Positions 1-5,948 of a DNA stretch of 64,000 nt are shown in pieces. Position 1 is the first letter of the stretch. Every line of letters begins with the position of its first letter. The notes under the pieces are model-generated. The model was not told the origin of the DNA. It was given only the letters and a program-made list of their open reading frames with translations, and did not search any database. The translations under genes were made by a program, and so were the position numbers. Origin of the DNA: PFJX01 sp040757575 (GTDB taxonomy: Bacteria > Pseudomonadota > Gammaproteobacteria > Burkholderiales > Thiobacillaceae); assembly GCA_040757575.1 (NCBI GenBank), contig JBFLXA010000001.1, forward strand, positions 124,001 through 188,000, in the 5' to 3' direction.

Positions 1-1
1 A

Positions 2-217
2 GCCAAGGCCGCCTCGGAAAACCTGCTCCTGGCCCTGGAAGGCCGCCCACCGGCCGCCACCCCCAAGCCGGAGTTGATCTGCATCGTCGATACGGTGGAT
101 TCCGGCATCCTGGTCTACCGGGACCCGAAACGCTCCTGGCTCCTGCCCCCCAGCCGGGTGTTTCACTGGGCCAAGCGCTACTTCGAAGGCCACTACCTGC
201 GGGTATTCCGCAAATAG
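2..217 (+). CDS. Sulfide:quinone oxidoreductase-like flavoprotein, C-terminal fragment
   Basis: Only the last 71 codons are present; the start lies outside the window. The visible protein runs from AKAASENLLLALEG to a terminal FEGHYLRVFRK. The segment IVDTVDSGILVYRDP followed by a C-terminal HWAKRYFEGHYL resembles the membrane-associated tail of sulfide:quinone oxidoreductases and related FAD-dependent NAD(P) oxidoreductases, where an amphipathic C-terminus holds the enzyme on the inner membrane. The FAD and catalytic cysteine regions are not visible, so the substrate cannot be settled. It faces the downstream nif operon convergently and has no evident link to it. Confidence 0.55.
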   Translation, partial: AKAASENLLLALEGRPPAATPKPELICIVDTVDSGILVYRDPKRSWLLPPSRVFHWAKRYFEGHYLRVFRK

Positions 218-361
218 CCCCACCCGTTACCCTGATAATCGCAGCGCCTCCAGGGCAGCGGATGGCACTAGATGACTCATCCTGCCGGCCAAGCTGGACT
301 CGGCCTCCAGTTTCCTTGAGGCCGCAAAGAATTCCGGCCGGATGTCCCGGCCTGTAATGGC

Positions 362-2002
362 TCATCCGTAGGCAGGCAGGGTGGCGATGCGTGCGTCCAC
401 CAGTGGCATGCCCACGGCATAGTGGTAGAGCACCTGGTAGCGGCTGTCCGCCAGGCCCAGTACTTCATGGTCCGTATCGTCGAAGAAGCAGCCGATGCCG
501 GTGCCCCGCCAACCGGCAGCCTCCGCCGCCAGGGTGGCGCAGTGGCCCAGCATGCCCGCTTCCCAGTGCAGGTGACGGTAGGCGGCCGGGTTGTCCGCCA
601 GGGGGCCATCGAATTCCGCCACGAACATCAGGGTGAAAGCAGAACAGGAAGCGATGTCCTGGTGGCAGGACACGGTACGGGCCGTGCGCTCCGCATTGGC
701 GGCCACCAGTTGGTAGAGGGGCAGCACCGGGTCGGCGCTGGTCCAGTGGAATGCCTGGCGCATGGCCGCCCCCAGCCCCGTCAGGCCGGCCTCGGAACGG
801 GGCAGGATGTACAGCCCCGGGGCCAGCCCGTCCACCCGGTGTACCAGCAGCACCGGATGCACCCGGGGTGTCCGGTTCCACAGACGCCAGACGGGGCTGC
901 CGGGGGTGGCCATGTCCGGCAACAGGCTCGTGAGGATGCGGCGGAACACCGGGCCGGGCATCACGCTCTGGCCGTCGAAGGCCTGGGCGCTGCGGCGTTG
1001 CAGGATGACCCGGGTAGCAGGCGGGTCACTCCCCTCCCCCGCAAGCGGGGGAGCACCCATGGGGGCATAAAGGGCCGGGGGAGAGGAATAGTCCCCAATC
1101 TCGCCAACCCATGTCCCTCTCCCCAACCCTCTCCCGCTTGCGGGATAGGGGGGAAGCGCCCCCCGGGTCGCCGCCATCACTTCATCGATCACCGGCCACT
1201 GGTACATGGGCCGGGGGTCCAGCAGGGCGGGCAGGCCGCTCCATTCGTCCCAGTCCAGGGGCGGCTCGGGCACCTCACCCGGACCCGGGGCGTGGATGGC
1301 CACCATCACTTCCGCTTCCTCCGCTTCCACCCCGGCGAAATCCTCGGCCCGGTCCGTACCCAGGCAGCGAGCCAGGGTGGCATGGTCCAGGGGCACCAGC
1401 CGGGCCTGCCAGCCAAACAGGGCGGCGGCATGGGCCACGGCGCCCAGCACATGACCCATGTCCAGCTGGCAGTAGCGGAAGGCCCGCTCGCCGTATTTCC
1501 AGGCCTCCCGCCAGGGAATGGAGGTGAAGCCCAGCCATAGGCCCGGGGTTTCTGCGGCAGTGAGGGTGCTGGCCCGCCATTCCACCGTGTGGTCTGCGTT
1601 CTGGTAGTGGTAGAGGCCATCCGCCAGGCCGTCCACCCAGTAGGCCACCACCCAGGTTTCCGTGGGATGCAGGTTGCCGGAGGAGGGATGGGCCCGCAGG
1701 GCCCAGCGGGCCTCGCCGTACTGCTTCCAGGCGGTGATGGCCATGGTGAGGCGCAGCAGACGGCTCAGGTTATCCAGGTCAAAGGGGGCGGCGGGCCTGG
1801 CGTCGGCCAGGGCGGACCAGGGAATATCCAGTTCGGGAGCGGTGCGGGGCAGGCTGTACCAGCGGGTGCCCGACCAGCGCCGGAAGGCGGCGGGCTGGGC
1901 GTCCCAGTCCAGGCTGTCGGGGCCGGCGGCATAGCGTTCCAGCCGATGCTTGGTGCGCTGGTGGTAGGCCAGGATGGTGTCCACGCCCCGGGGGTCATTC
2001 AT
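362..2002 (-). CDS. SagB/ThcOx-type nitroreductase-family dehydrogenase (546 aa)
   Basis: This is a two-lobed protein of the SagB-type dehydrogenase branch of the FMN-dependent nitroreductase superfamily. The first lobe carries RAHPSSGNLHPTETW and the second carries LQRRSAQAFDGQ, both characteristic family segments. Members oxidise azolines in peptide natural products, but many stand-alone copies have no known substrate. It is the last gene of the nif accessory operon, after nifZ with 41 nt between them. About residues 281-325 are low-complexity and encoded by a double palindromic repeat at 1026-1155 that keeps the frame, so the enzyme carries a repeat-derived insertion between its lobes. The ATG follows no strong Shine-Dalgarno sequence. 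Family assignment is firm; a role in nitrogen fixation is inferred only from position. Confidence 0.8.
   Translation of the reverse strand: MNDPRGVDTILAYHQRTKHRLERYAAGPDSLDWDAQPAAFRRWSGTRWYSLPRTAPELDIPWSALADARPAAPFDLDNLSRLLRLTMAITAWKQYGEARWALRAHPSSGNLHPTETWVVAYWVDGLADGLYHYQNADHTVEWRASTLTAAETPGLWLGFTSIPWREAWKYGERAFRYCQLDMGHVLGAVAHAAALFGWQARLVPLDHATLARCLGTDRAEDFAGVEAEEAEVMVAIHAPGPGEVPEPPLDWDEWSGLPALLDPRPMYQWPVIDEVMAATRGALPPYPASGRGLGRGTWVGEIGDYSSPPALYAPMGAPPLAGEGSDPPATRVILQRRSAQAFDGQSVMPGPVFRRILTSLLPDMATPGSPVWRLWNRTPRVHPVLLVHRVDGLAPGLYILPRSEAGLTGLGAAMRQAFHWTSADPVLPLYQLVAANAERTARTVSCHQDIASCSAFTLMFVAEFDGPLADNPAAYRHLHWEAGMLGHCATLAAEAAGWRGTGIGCFFDDTDHEVLGLADSRYQVLYHYAVGMPLVDARIATLPAYG
1026..1155. 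repeat. Composite palindromic repeat inserted in frame in the SagB-type gene
   Basis: Two GC-rich palindromes flank about 70 bp. The left one, 1034-1053, is a perfect 9+2+9 dyad around CCCGCAAGCGGG. The right one, 1127-1150, is CCCTCTCCCGC-TT-GCGGGATAGGG. The encoded segment is rich in Gly, Pro, Ser and Ala and contains no stop codon, and the enzyme's conserved motifs resume on both sides. The same core occurs in trpC and, as a variant, in alr. Confidence 0.75.
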
Positions 2003-2043
2003 GATGGACTCAGCCTTGTCCAGTGCACGGATCAGGGGTCAGA

Positions 2044-2313
2044 TCAGGGTTCATAGCGCAGTTCGTCCGCCAGGCAGCCGATGGGTTCCCCCAGCCGGCC
2101 CTCCGGCCCGGTCTCGAAACTAACCAGGTAGATCTCTTCCTCGGGGGCTGCCTCGGCGTGGCCGGCGTTCACCACCATGCCCCGGGTGCCGGCAGCGGCC
2201 AGCAGCATGCCTGGCAAAGCGTTGGGAATGGGGCTCTCCCCCGTCTCCTCGACGGGGTCGTTCAGCAGATCGGTGGCGGCATAGACCATGTCGCCCGGAT
2301 TGAATCGGCTCAT
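2044..2313 (-). CDS. nifZ: NifZ family protein
   Basis: An 89-residue protein matching the NifZ domain: it opens with FNPGDMVYAATDLLNDP and contains PGMLLAAAGTRGMVVN, then a terminal GEPIGCLADEL. NifZ assists maturation of the nitrogenase P-cluster on NifDK, acting in the cytoplasm before the MoFe protein is complete. It lies 15 nt downstream of an unknown nif-cluster gene and upstream of the SagB-type oxidoreductase. The length is that of short NifZ forms without the low-complexity tail seen in some homologues. Identification is confident from motif order and operon context. Confidence 0.88.
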   Translation of the reverse strand: MSRFNPGDMVYAATDLLNDPVEETGESPIPNALPGMLLAAAGTRGMVVNAGHAEAAPEEEIYLVSFETGPEGRLGEPIGCLADELRYEP

Positions 2314-2328
2314 CTTGATGTCCTCTTG

Positions 2329-2757
2329 TTATCCCAGGATAGCGGCATACGCCCGGCGCAGCAGTTCCATTTCCACCGGGGAACAGCCCCGGGCCTCGGT
2401 AATGGCAATAAAGCTGCATCCCGCCGCCTCGGCCTCGGCAAAGGGGGGGTCCACGTAATCCACGCTGGCCAGTTGCACGGTGACCGGCCCGTCCGGGGTC
2501 TGCACCGTGGCCCGGAACTCCGGTTCCGGCTTCAGGCTGCCGCCGTCCAGACCCAGCCGGGCCTCGGCAGCCCGCAGCCAGGCGGTGGGGTGGTGGGCCA
2601 CCTCCGGTAGGCCTTCGCCCTCCTCCTCTACCGCAGACAGGGCAGGCAAGGGAGTGAAGGCGCACATGCCATGGGGAAAGCGCAGGAAGCGCAGCCGGGC
2701 ACTGGTCTTCTGCTTGTGGACCAGGATCAGGCGCAGATCAGCGGGGAGTTCAGTCAT
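2329..2757 (-). CDS. Conserved nif-operon protein of unknown function (142 aa)
   Basis: I do not recognise a named family. The protein is cytoplasmic in appearance, with no signal peptide or membrane segment. It begins MTELPADLRLILVHKQ and ends with a predicted alpha/beta stretch, FIAITEARGCSPVEMELLRRAY. It sits between an unknown 119-residue gene and nifZ in an operon whose other members are nearly all nif accessory genes, so a role in nitrogenase assembly or electron supply is plausible but is inference only. A REP-type inverted repeat lies just upstream. Nearby in-frame repeats make a repeat origin possible for the acidic run near residues 43-51, but I cannot show it. Confidence 0.6.
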   Translation of the reverse strand: MTELPADLRLILVHKQKTSARLRFLRFPHGMCAFTPLPALSAVEEEGEGLPEVAHHPTAWLRAAEARLGLDGGSLKPEPEFRATVQTPDGPVTVQLASVDYVDPPFAEAEAAGCSFIAITEARGCSPVEMELLRRAYAAILG

Positions 2758-2791
2758 GGGGCGGATTCCGCACTACCGGACACCTACACCG

Positions 2792-2863
2792 CCGTAGGAG
2801 CGGGTTTGCCCGCGAATGGCCGCTCTGCCGACCACAAAATCGCGGGCAAGCCCGCTCCTACGG
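2792..2863. repeat. REP-type inverted pair (REPIN)
   Basis: Two exact inverted arms of 24 nt, 2792-2815 and 2840-2863, with core GGAGCGGG/CCCGCTCC, are separated by 24 nt. Sequence and layout match the REP elements of pseudomonads and related bacteria, which are mobilised in trans by RAYT transposases. No RAYT gene is present in the window. The element lies in the 127-nt gap between two nif-operon genes and could stabilise or attenuate the transcript. Confidence 0.85.
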
Positions 2864-2884
2864 GGGGATCAGTGGTTGTCGGAT

Positions 2885-3244
2885 TCATAGCATTGGCAAC
2901 AGCCGGGCCTCGGCCTTGACGTTGCCGCTGCGTCCCCAGGCGGTCACGGCCTCGACGAAGAAATGGGGCTTGGCGGGATGGCGTACGCATACGTCGTACT
3001 CGGCAAAGAAACTGCCGTCGCTGTTGAATACCAGCTTGCCCACCCGTTCGTTGAGGGCGTTGCGCCATACGCCTTCGAAGCCCGGCTGGCCGTTAGCGGG
3101 GTCGATGACCTGGGCGAAGGCCACGGTTTCCAGGCGGATGTCCGGCAGCTTGTCCACCGGCAGAAATTTGATGGCCTCGCCCCGCAGCACCTCCACGACC
3201 TGGCGGGCAGCGGCTTCGTAGTCCGGGGGCAACTGGCTGGCCAT
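2885..3244 (-). CDS. Conserved nif-operon protein of unknown function (119 aa)
   Basis: This soluble protein has no signal peptide or transmembrane segment. The C-terminal half contains GSFFAEYDVCVRHP and HFFVEAVTAWGR, which look like beta strands of a compact alpha/beta domain. I cannot assign a family. It begins 8 nt after the [2Fe-2S] ferredoxin stop codon, so the two are very likely translated from one message, and the pairing suggests a partner of that ferredoxin or of nitrogenase assembly. There is one cysteine, so it is unlikely to bind an Fe-S cluster by itself. Function is unknown; reality of the gene is supported by spacing and codon use. Confidence 0.65.
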   Translation of the reverse strand: MASQLPPDYEAAARQVVEVLRGEAIKFLPVDKLPDIRLETVAFAQVIDPANGQPGFEGVWRNALNERVGKLVFNSDGSFFAEYDVCVRHPAKPHFFVEAVTAWGRSGNVKAEARLLPML

Positions 3245-3252
3245 TCCGGGCC

Positions 3253-3576
3253 TTACCAGATATCCGCCGGCACTTGCAGCCGGGCCACCGGCTGGTCCCC
3301 CAGCAGGTGCTCTTCAAAAATGGCCGACACGTCTTCCTTGCTCACGCCGCCATACATGACGCTTTCCGGGTAGACCAGCACGGAAGGACCGCTGCCGCAG
3401 GGACCGATGCAGCCCGTGGCGGTCACCGCCACCTGGTTGTAGCACTGGCGCTGCTGGAGCTGGTAGTAGAACTCGTCCAGCACCTCCCGGCAGCCCTTCT
3501 CGGTGCAGGAACCCCGGGGGTGACCCGGGGGGCGTTGCTGGGAACAGACGAAGACGTGTTTGAGTGGGCGGGGCAT
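3253..3576 (-). CDS. Thioredoxin-fold [2Fe-2S] ferredoxin of the Shethna/FeSI type
   Basis: A 107-residue ferredoxin with cysteines at 11, 24, 29, 45, 56 and 60. C11, C24, C56 and C60, the last two in the motif GCIGPCGSGP, fit the ligand pattern of thioredoxin-like [2Fe-2S] ferredoxins found in nif clusters. I chose the ATG at 3576 because AAGGA lies at the right distance and because the open frame upstream of it only translates a purine-rich intergenic repeat. Its role is cytoplasmic electron transfer, probably to or around nitrogenase. It follows fdxB after a 98-nt gap filled by that repeat. Family is confident; exact redox partner unknown. Confidence 0.85.
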   Translation of the reverse strand: MPRPLKHVFVCSQQRPPGHPRGSCTEKGCREVLDEFYYQLQQRQCYNQVAVTATGCIGPCGSGPSVLVYPESVMYGGVSKEDVSAIFEEHLLGDQPVARLQVPADIW

Positions 3577-3588
3577 TTTTATTCCTTT

Positions 3589-3670
3589 GGGAATGGGAAA
3601 TGGGGGATGAGGAATGGGAGGGGGTTGCGGTCGGGTTTTCCCATCCCCCTTCCCCCATCCCCCATCCCCG
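3589..3670. repeat. Purine-rich inverted tandem element E1
   Basis: The left arm is built from GGGAAT/GGGGAT-like units (3589-3624) and the right arm from the complementary CCCCAT units (3640-3670), giving a long imperfect hairpin with a short centre. It fills the fdxB-ferredoxin junction. The same unit makes up element E2 at 4197-4282. Confidence 0.7.
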
Positions 3671-3674
3671 TCTT

Positions 3675-3968
3675 TCAGGCCGCCAAAGGCATGGCCTGGT
3701 GGGTGTGACACTGTTTCGGACAGACCCGGCCGCAGGCGCCGCAGCCGATGCAGTCCAGGGCGTTCTTCAGGTTCATGACGCTCATCTGGTCTTCGTCCAG
3801 GTCTTCGTCCAGCTCGTCCTCTTCCCGGTCCACCAGTTCGAACACGTCCCGGGGACAGACCTTGTAGCAGCGGCCGCAGCCGATGCAGGTCTTCTGGTTC
3901 AGATCGGTGACAAAAGTCGGGGTCCAGGCGACGCCGCCCCGGGTAAATGCGGTGTAAACGTCGCTCAT
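3675..3968 (-). CDS. fdxB: FdxB-type 2[4Fe-4S] ferredoxin III, nif-specific
   Basis: A 97-residue ferredoxin with two [4Fe-4S] cysteine sets, CIGCGRCYKVCP near residues 28-39 and CIGCGACGRVCPK near 73-85, separated by an acidic stretch DELDEDLDEDQ. The N-terminal FTRGGVAWTPTFV and the acidic spacer are typical of FdxB proteins encoded beside nifX, DUF269 and DUF683 genes in Azotobacter and betaproteobacteria. It supplies electrons in the cytoplasm for nitrogenase function or cofactor assembly. Its ATG overlaps the stop of the DUF683 gene (ATGA), which implies translational coupling. Confidence 0.92.
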   Translation of the reverse strand: MSDVYTAFTRGGVAWTPTFVTDLNQKTCIGCGRCYKVCPRDVFELVDREEDELDEDLDEDQMSVMNLKNALDCIGCGACGRVCPKQCHTHQAMPLAA

Positions 3969-4180
3969 GCTGTTTCCCTTTGGGCGGCGCTCAGCCTGGC
4001 GTTGGCATCGGCCCAGGCCTTGCAGGCGTCATAGGTGGATTGGGAGATGGGGTGGATCTCGTGGTAGGCGGCAGGCAGCCGGTCTTCCACCAGATCATGC
4101 AGTTGGGAAGCCCATTCGCTGGCGATGCGCTTGAGCTTCTTGACCTCTTTTTCCAGGTCCTTGAGTTCTTCTTCAGTCAT
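3965..4180 (-). CDS. DUF683 / NifX-associated small protein (71 aa)
   Basis: A small charged helical protein, starting MTEEELKDLEKEVKKLKR and containing ISQSTYDACKAWADAN, matching the DUF683 (CCE_0567-like) family found with nifX and DUF269 genes. The ATG at 4180 is preferred because the longer open frame upstream translates the purine-rich repeat E2. The leading helix looks able to form a coiled coil. The stop overlaps the fdxB start by 4 nt. Known members are small helical proteins of unresolved function in nif clusters. Confidence 0.85.
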   Translation of the reverse strand: MTEEELKDLEKEVKKLKRIASEWASQLHDLVEDRLPAAYHEIHPISQSTYDACKAWADANARLSAAQRETA

Positions 4181-4196
4181 TTCATGCTCCAAAAAC

Positions 4197-4282
4197 GGGG
4201 ATGGGTGATTGGGGATGGGGGATGGGAGAAACCCGCTGTTTCCCATTCCTCATCCCCCATTCCCCATTCCCCATCACCAATC
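4197..4282. repeat. Purine-rich inverted tandem element E2
   Basis: GGGGAT/GGGTGAT units in the left arm (4197-4227) face ATCCCC/ATTCCCC units in the right arm (4240-4282). The element fills essentially the whole gap between the DUF269 and DUF683 genes and touches the DUF269 stop codon. It resembles E1 in unit and orientation. Confidence 0.7.
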
Positions 4283-4742
4283 AAAGCCCGGCCACTTCCG
4301 GGTACTTGCCCACAATCTCCAGGGCCACGGAGAGGAACTTGTCCGCCTCGTCCTTCATCTTGGAGAAGTTGTCGAAGCTGAAGCGGTGCACGTCCCGCAC
4401 GGTCCGGTCCAGCACCACCAGCTTGCCCACGGTGATGAGGGCGCGGCCGAAGCCTTCGTGGGTGATGTTGATCATGGGCACGGCCATGAGGCCGCATTCC
4501 TTCTCGATGAGGACGGCGATGGCGTTGTAGAAGCACTTCACCCGGGCCAGGGTTTCCTCGTCGGGGTCGCCGATGACGGGGATCTCCCGGCGCTGTTCCT
4601 TGGTCTTGATGTAGGGGGCCAGGATGCGCTCCACGGGCCAGCCGTCGTAAGTGCCGTAGCTGTCTATGGCGCGCATCTGCTTCACCATTTCCTTGATGAA
4701 GTCGGTTTCCAGGATGGGGTCGAGTTCGGCCACGGCCGTCAT
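4281..4742 (-). CDS. DUF269 / NifX-associated nitrogen fixation protein
   Basis: A 153-residue soluble protein matching the NifX-associated family (DUF269): it contains FIKEMVKQMRAIDSYGTYDG, FYNAIAVLIEKECGLMAVP and a terminal FLSVALEIVGKYPEVAGL. In Azotobacter the homologue is encoded directly after nifENX. Here rseC and one repeat-bearing ORF intervene between it and nifX. The ATG at 4742 overlaps the rseC stop (ATGA). It is presumed to help FeMo-cofactor synthesis or storage in the cytoplasm; its biochemical role is not established. Confidence 0.9.
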   Translation of the reverse strand: MTAVAELDPILETDFIKEMVKQMRAIDSYGTYDGWPVERILAPYIKTKEQRREIPVIGDPDEETLARVKCFYNAIAVLIEKECGLMAVPMINITHEGFGRALITVGKLVVLDRTVRDVHRFSFDNFSKMKDEADKFLSVALEIVGKYPEVAGL

Positions 4743-5158
4743 GGTGTTTCTCCTTGGTGCAATGAAAGGGATAAGGGGGGCGCCACCCGGCGGGCCAGGA
4801 GCCGGGCCAGCAGCAGGCCCAGGCCGAAGCCCAGGGCCATGCCCAGGACGGCACCGGCATCGCCAGCGCCGGCGGCCAGGACGGCCCCCAGCACGGCCAG
4901 CAGGGCCGGCAGCAGATAGGCCAGCAGGCTGGCCTTGAGAAAATCGGCTTCTTCCACGCCCAGCCGGTGCAACTGGCCGGCCTGGACGGCCTCCGCCGCC
5001 AGGGCGATAGGCTGGCGGCGGTGGGAAAAAAAGCGTCCCAGGCCGGACACGGCGCAGCTTGAAGACGCCTGGCAGGCGCCACAGCCGTTCTGCTCCGTGG
5101 ATTCCACCCAGGCCAGGCCTTCGCCGGCCTTGAGGACCCGGACTTGGGTCTCGATCAT
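4739..5158 (-). CDS. rseC: RseC/MucC-like SoxR-reducing system protein
   Basis: A 139-residue membrane protein with the RseC/MucC pattern: an N-terminal cytoplasmic cysteine set (NGCGACQASSSCAV near residues 24-37) followed by two hydrophobic segments (about 74-96 and 101-118). RseC proteins act with Rnf-type electron transport complexes that reduce SoxR, and Rnf supplies low-potential electrons to nitrogenase in several diazotrophs. Finding it coupled by ATGA overlaps on both sides inside a nif operon suggests recruitment to nitrogenase electron supply; no rnf gene is in the window. Confidence 0.8.
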   Translation of the reverse strand: MIETQVRVLKAGEGLAWVESTEQNGCGACQASSSCAVSGLGRFFSHRRQPIALAAEAVQAGQLHRLGVEEADFLKASLLAYLLPALLAVLGAVLAAGAGDAGAVLGMALGFGLGLLLARLLARRVAPPLSLSLHQGETP

Positions 5159-5466
5159 GACGCGGGCCTCCAGAAGGCCAGGAAAAACCTGGATTCCCGC
5201 CTGCGCTGGAATGACAGCAGAACGTTCCTGAACACAGCCGTTGAAATGCGGACGAAACGACCGCTTCGCTCACCCCAACCCTCCCCCAGCGGAGGAGGGA
5301 GCAGAATTTCCCCTCTCCCTCTGGGTGACTGCAGGGTGAGGGGGCCAGGCATTGCCTGGCCTGTGGCAGTCCTTGGCAAGGCAACGCCATTTTCCAGAAT
5401 GATCTCCGCCGTCAGTCCCCTCAGCCAGGCCTCCCGGCGCAATTGTCTTTGCAGGGCGGTTCTCAT
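5155..5466 (-). CDS. Small nif-operon ORF (103 aa) whose C-terminal half is repeat-encoded
   Basis: The ORF begins MRTALQRQLRREAWLRGL. Its ATG overlaps the nifX stop (ATGA) and its TGA overlaps the rseC ATG in the same way, so it bridges the two genes exactly. This double coupling is the main reason to accept it as translated. About the first 40 residues look like ordinary coding sequence. From about residue 42 onward the protein translates repeats: SPRGRGEILLPPPLGEGWG from the palindromic element at 5269-5345, and FQRRRESRFF from the dyad at 5191-5215. It may be a real small nif protein whose tail was replaced or lengthened by repeats, or a decaying remnant. I recognise no family. Confidence 0.5.
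   Translation of the reverse strand: MRTALQRQLRREAWLRGLTAEIILENGVALPRTATGQAMPGPLTLQSPRGRGEILLPPPLGEGWGERSGRFVRISTAVFRNVLLSFQRRRESRFFLAFWRPAS
5191..5215. repeat. GGATTCCCGCC...GGAATGAC dyad
   Basis: An imperfect copy of the common dispersed dyad GGATTCCCGC-N-GGAATGAC. A near-perfect relative lies at 12014-12041. Here it is read through as the coding sequence for FQRRRESR. Confidence 0.55.
5269..5345. repeat. Palindromic CACCCCAACCCTCCC-type repeat
   Basis: This element starts CTCACCCCAACCCTCCC and ends with the inverted GGGTGAGGGGG about 60 bp later, with internal GGAGGAGGG/CCCCTCTCCC. It belongs to the same general class as the in-frame repeats in the SagB-type gene, trpC and alr, and is itself inside an open frame. 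Confidence 0.65.
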
Positions 5467-5948
5467 TCGGACCAGCCTTCCGCGTCCATGGCGTCGAAGC
5501 GGCTGGCGTCGGCGCCGGGCTGCTTCAGATGCTTCACCATCCAGGCCGGTGGGTCTGTGAGCATGCTCTGGCCCAGACCGGCCAGCAGGGCGTCGATGGA
5601 GCTGCCCTCTTCCACCTTCATGGGCTGGATGCCGGCGGCGAGTAGCTGTTTTACGGCGGAGGCGCCGACGGCATTGCAATACACGGCGGCACAGCCTTCC
5701 AGCAGGGCGATCTTGCTCGCCAGCTTGCCTTCGTGACCATCCATGGCCACGTCGCTGTCGGTGAACTGGGCCAGTTCCACCAGCTTCGCCACGGGCTTGT
5801 CGGGGTCATCCGACAACTCGTAGATGGCAAAGGCCTCGGCGGCGCCGAAATGCTGGTCCACCTGCTTGCGGTCGCTGGTGGAAAAGGCGATGCGCAGAGT
5901 CATGGGCGGCACCGTATCAATGGACGTGACCAGACGCAGATGGCGCAT
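5463..5948 (-). CDS. nifX: NifX, FeMo-cofactor precursor carrier
   Basis: A 161-residue NifX: MTLRIAFSTSDRKQVDQHFGAAEAF marks the family's dinitrogenase iron-molybdenum cofactor binding fold, followed by EGCAAVYCNAVGASAV and a C-terminal extension ending AEGWSE. NifX binds NifB-co and the VK-cluster and shuttles them during FeMo-co synthesis on NifEN. I chose the ATG at 5948 because homologues carry an N-terminal leader before the conserved IAFSTSD strand; the next ATG (5903) would remove it. The chosen start overlaps the end of nifN by 32 nt. Confidence 0.92.
   Translation of the reverse strand: MRHLRLVTSIDTVPPMTLRIAFSTSDRKQVDQHFGAAEAFAIYELSDDPDKPVAKLVELAQFTDSDVAMDGHEGKLASKIALLEGCAAVYCNAVGASAVKQLLAAGIQPMKVEEGSSIDALLAGLGQSMLTDPPAWMVKHLKQPGADASRFDAMDAEGWSE

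Noticed and set aside
3577..3711. N-terminal extension of the [2Fe-2S] ferredoxin
   Set aside because: It translates the purine-rich repeat E1, and a good ribosome-binding site precedes the internal ATG at 3576.
5374..5389. Possible second sigma-54 promoter inside the nif operon
   Set aside because: The minus strand reads TGGCGT then TTGC with the wrong spacing, and it lies inside an ORF bounded by ATGA overlaps on both sides.
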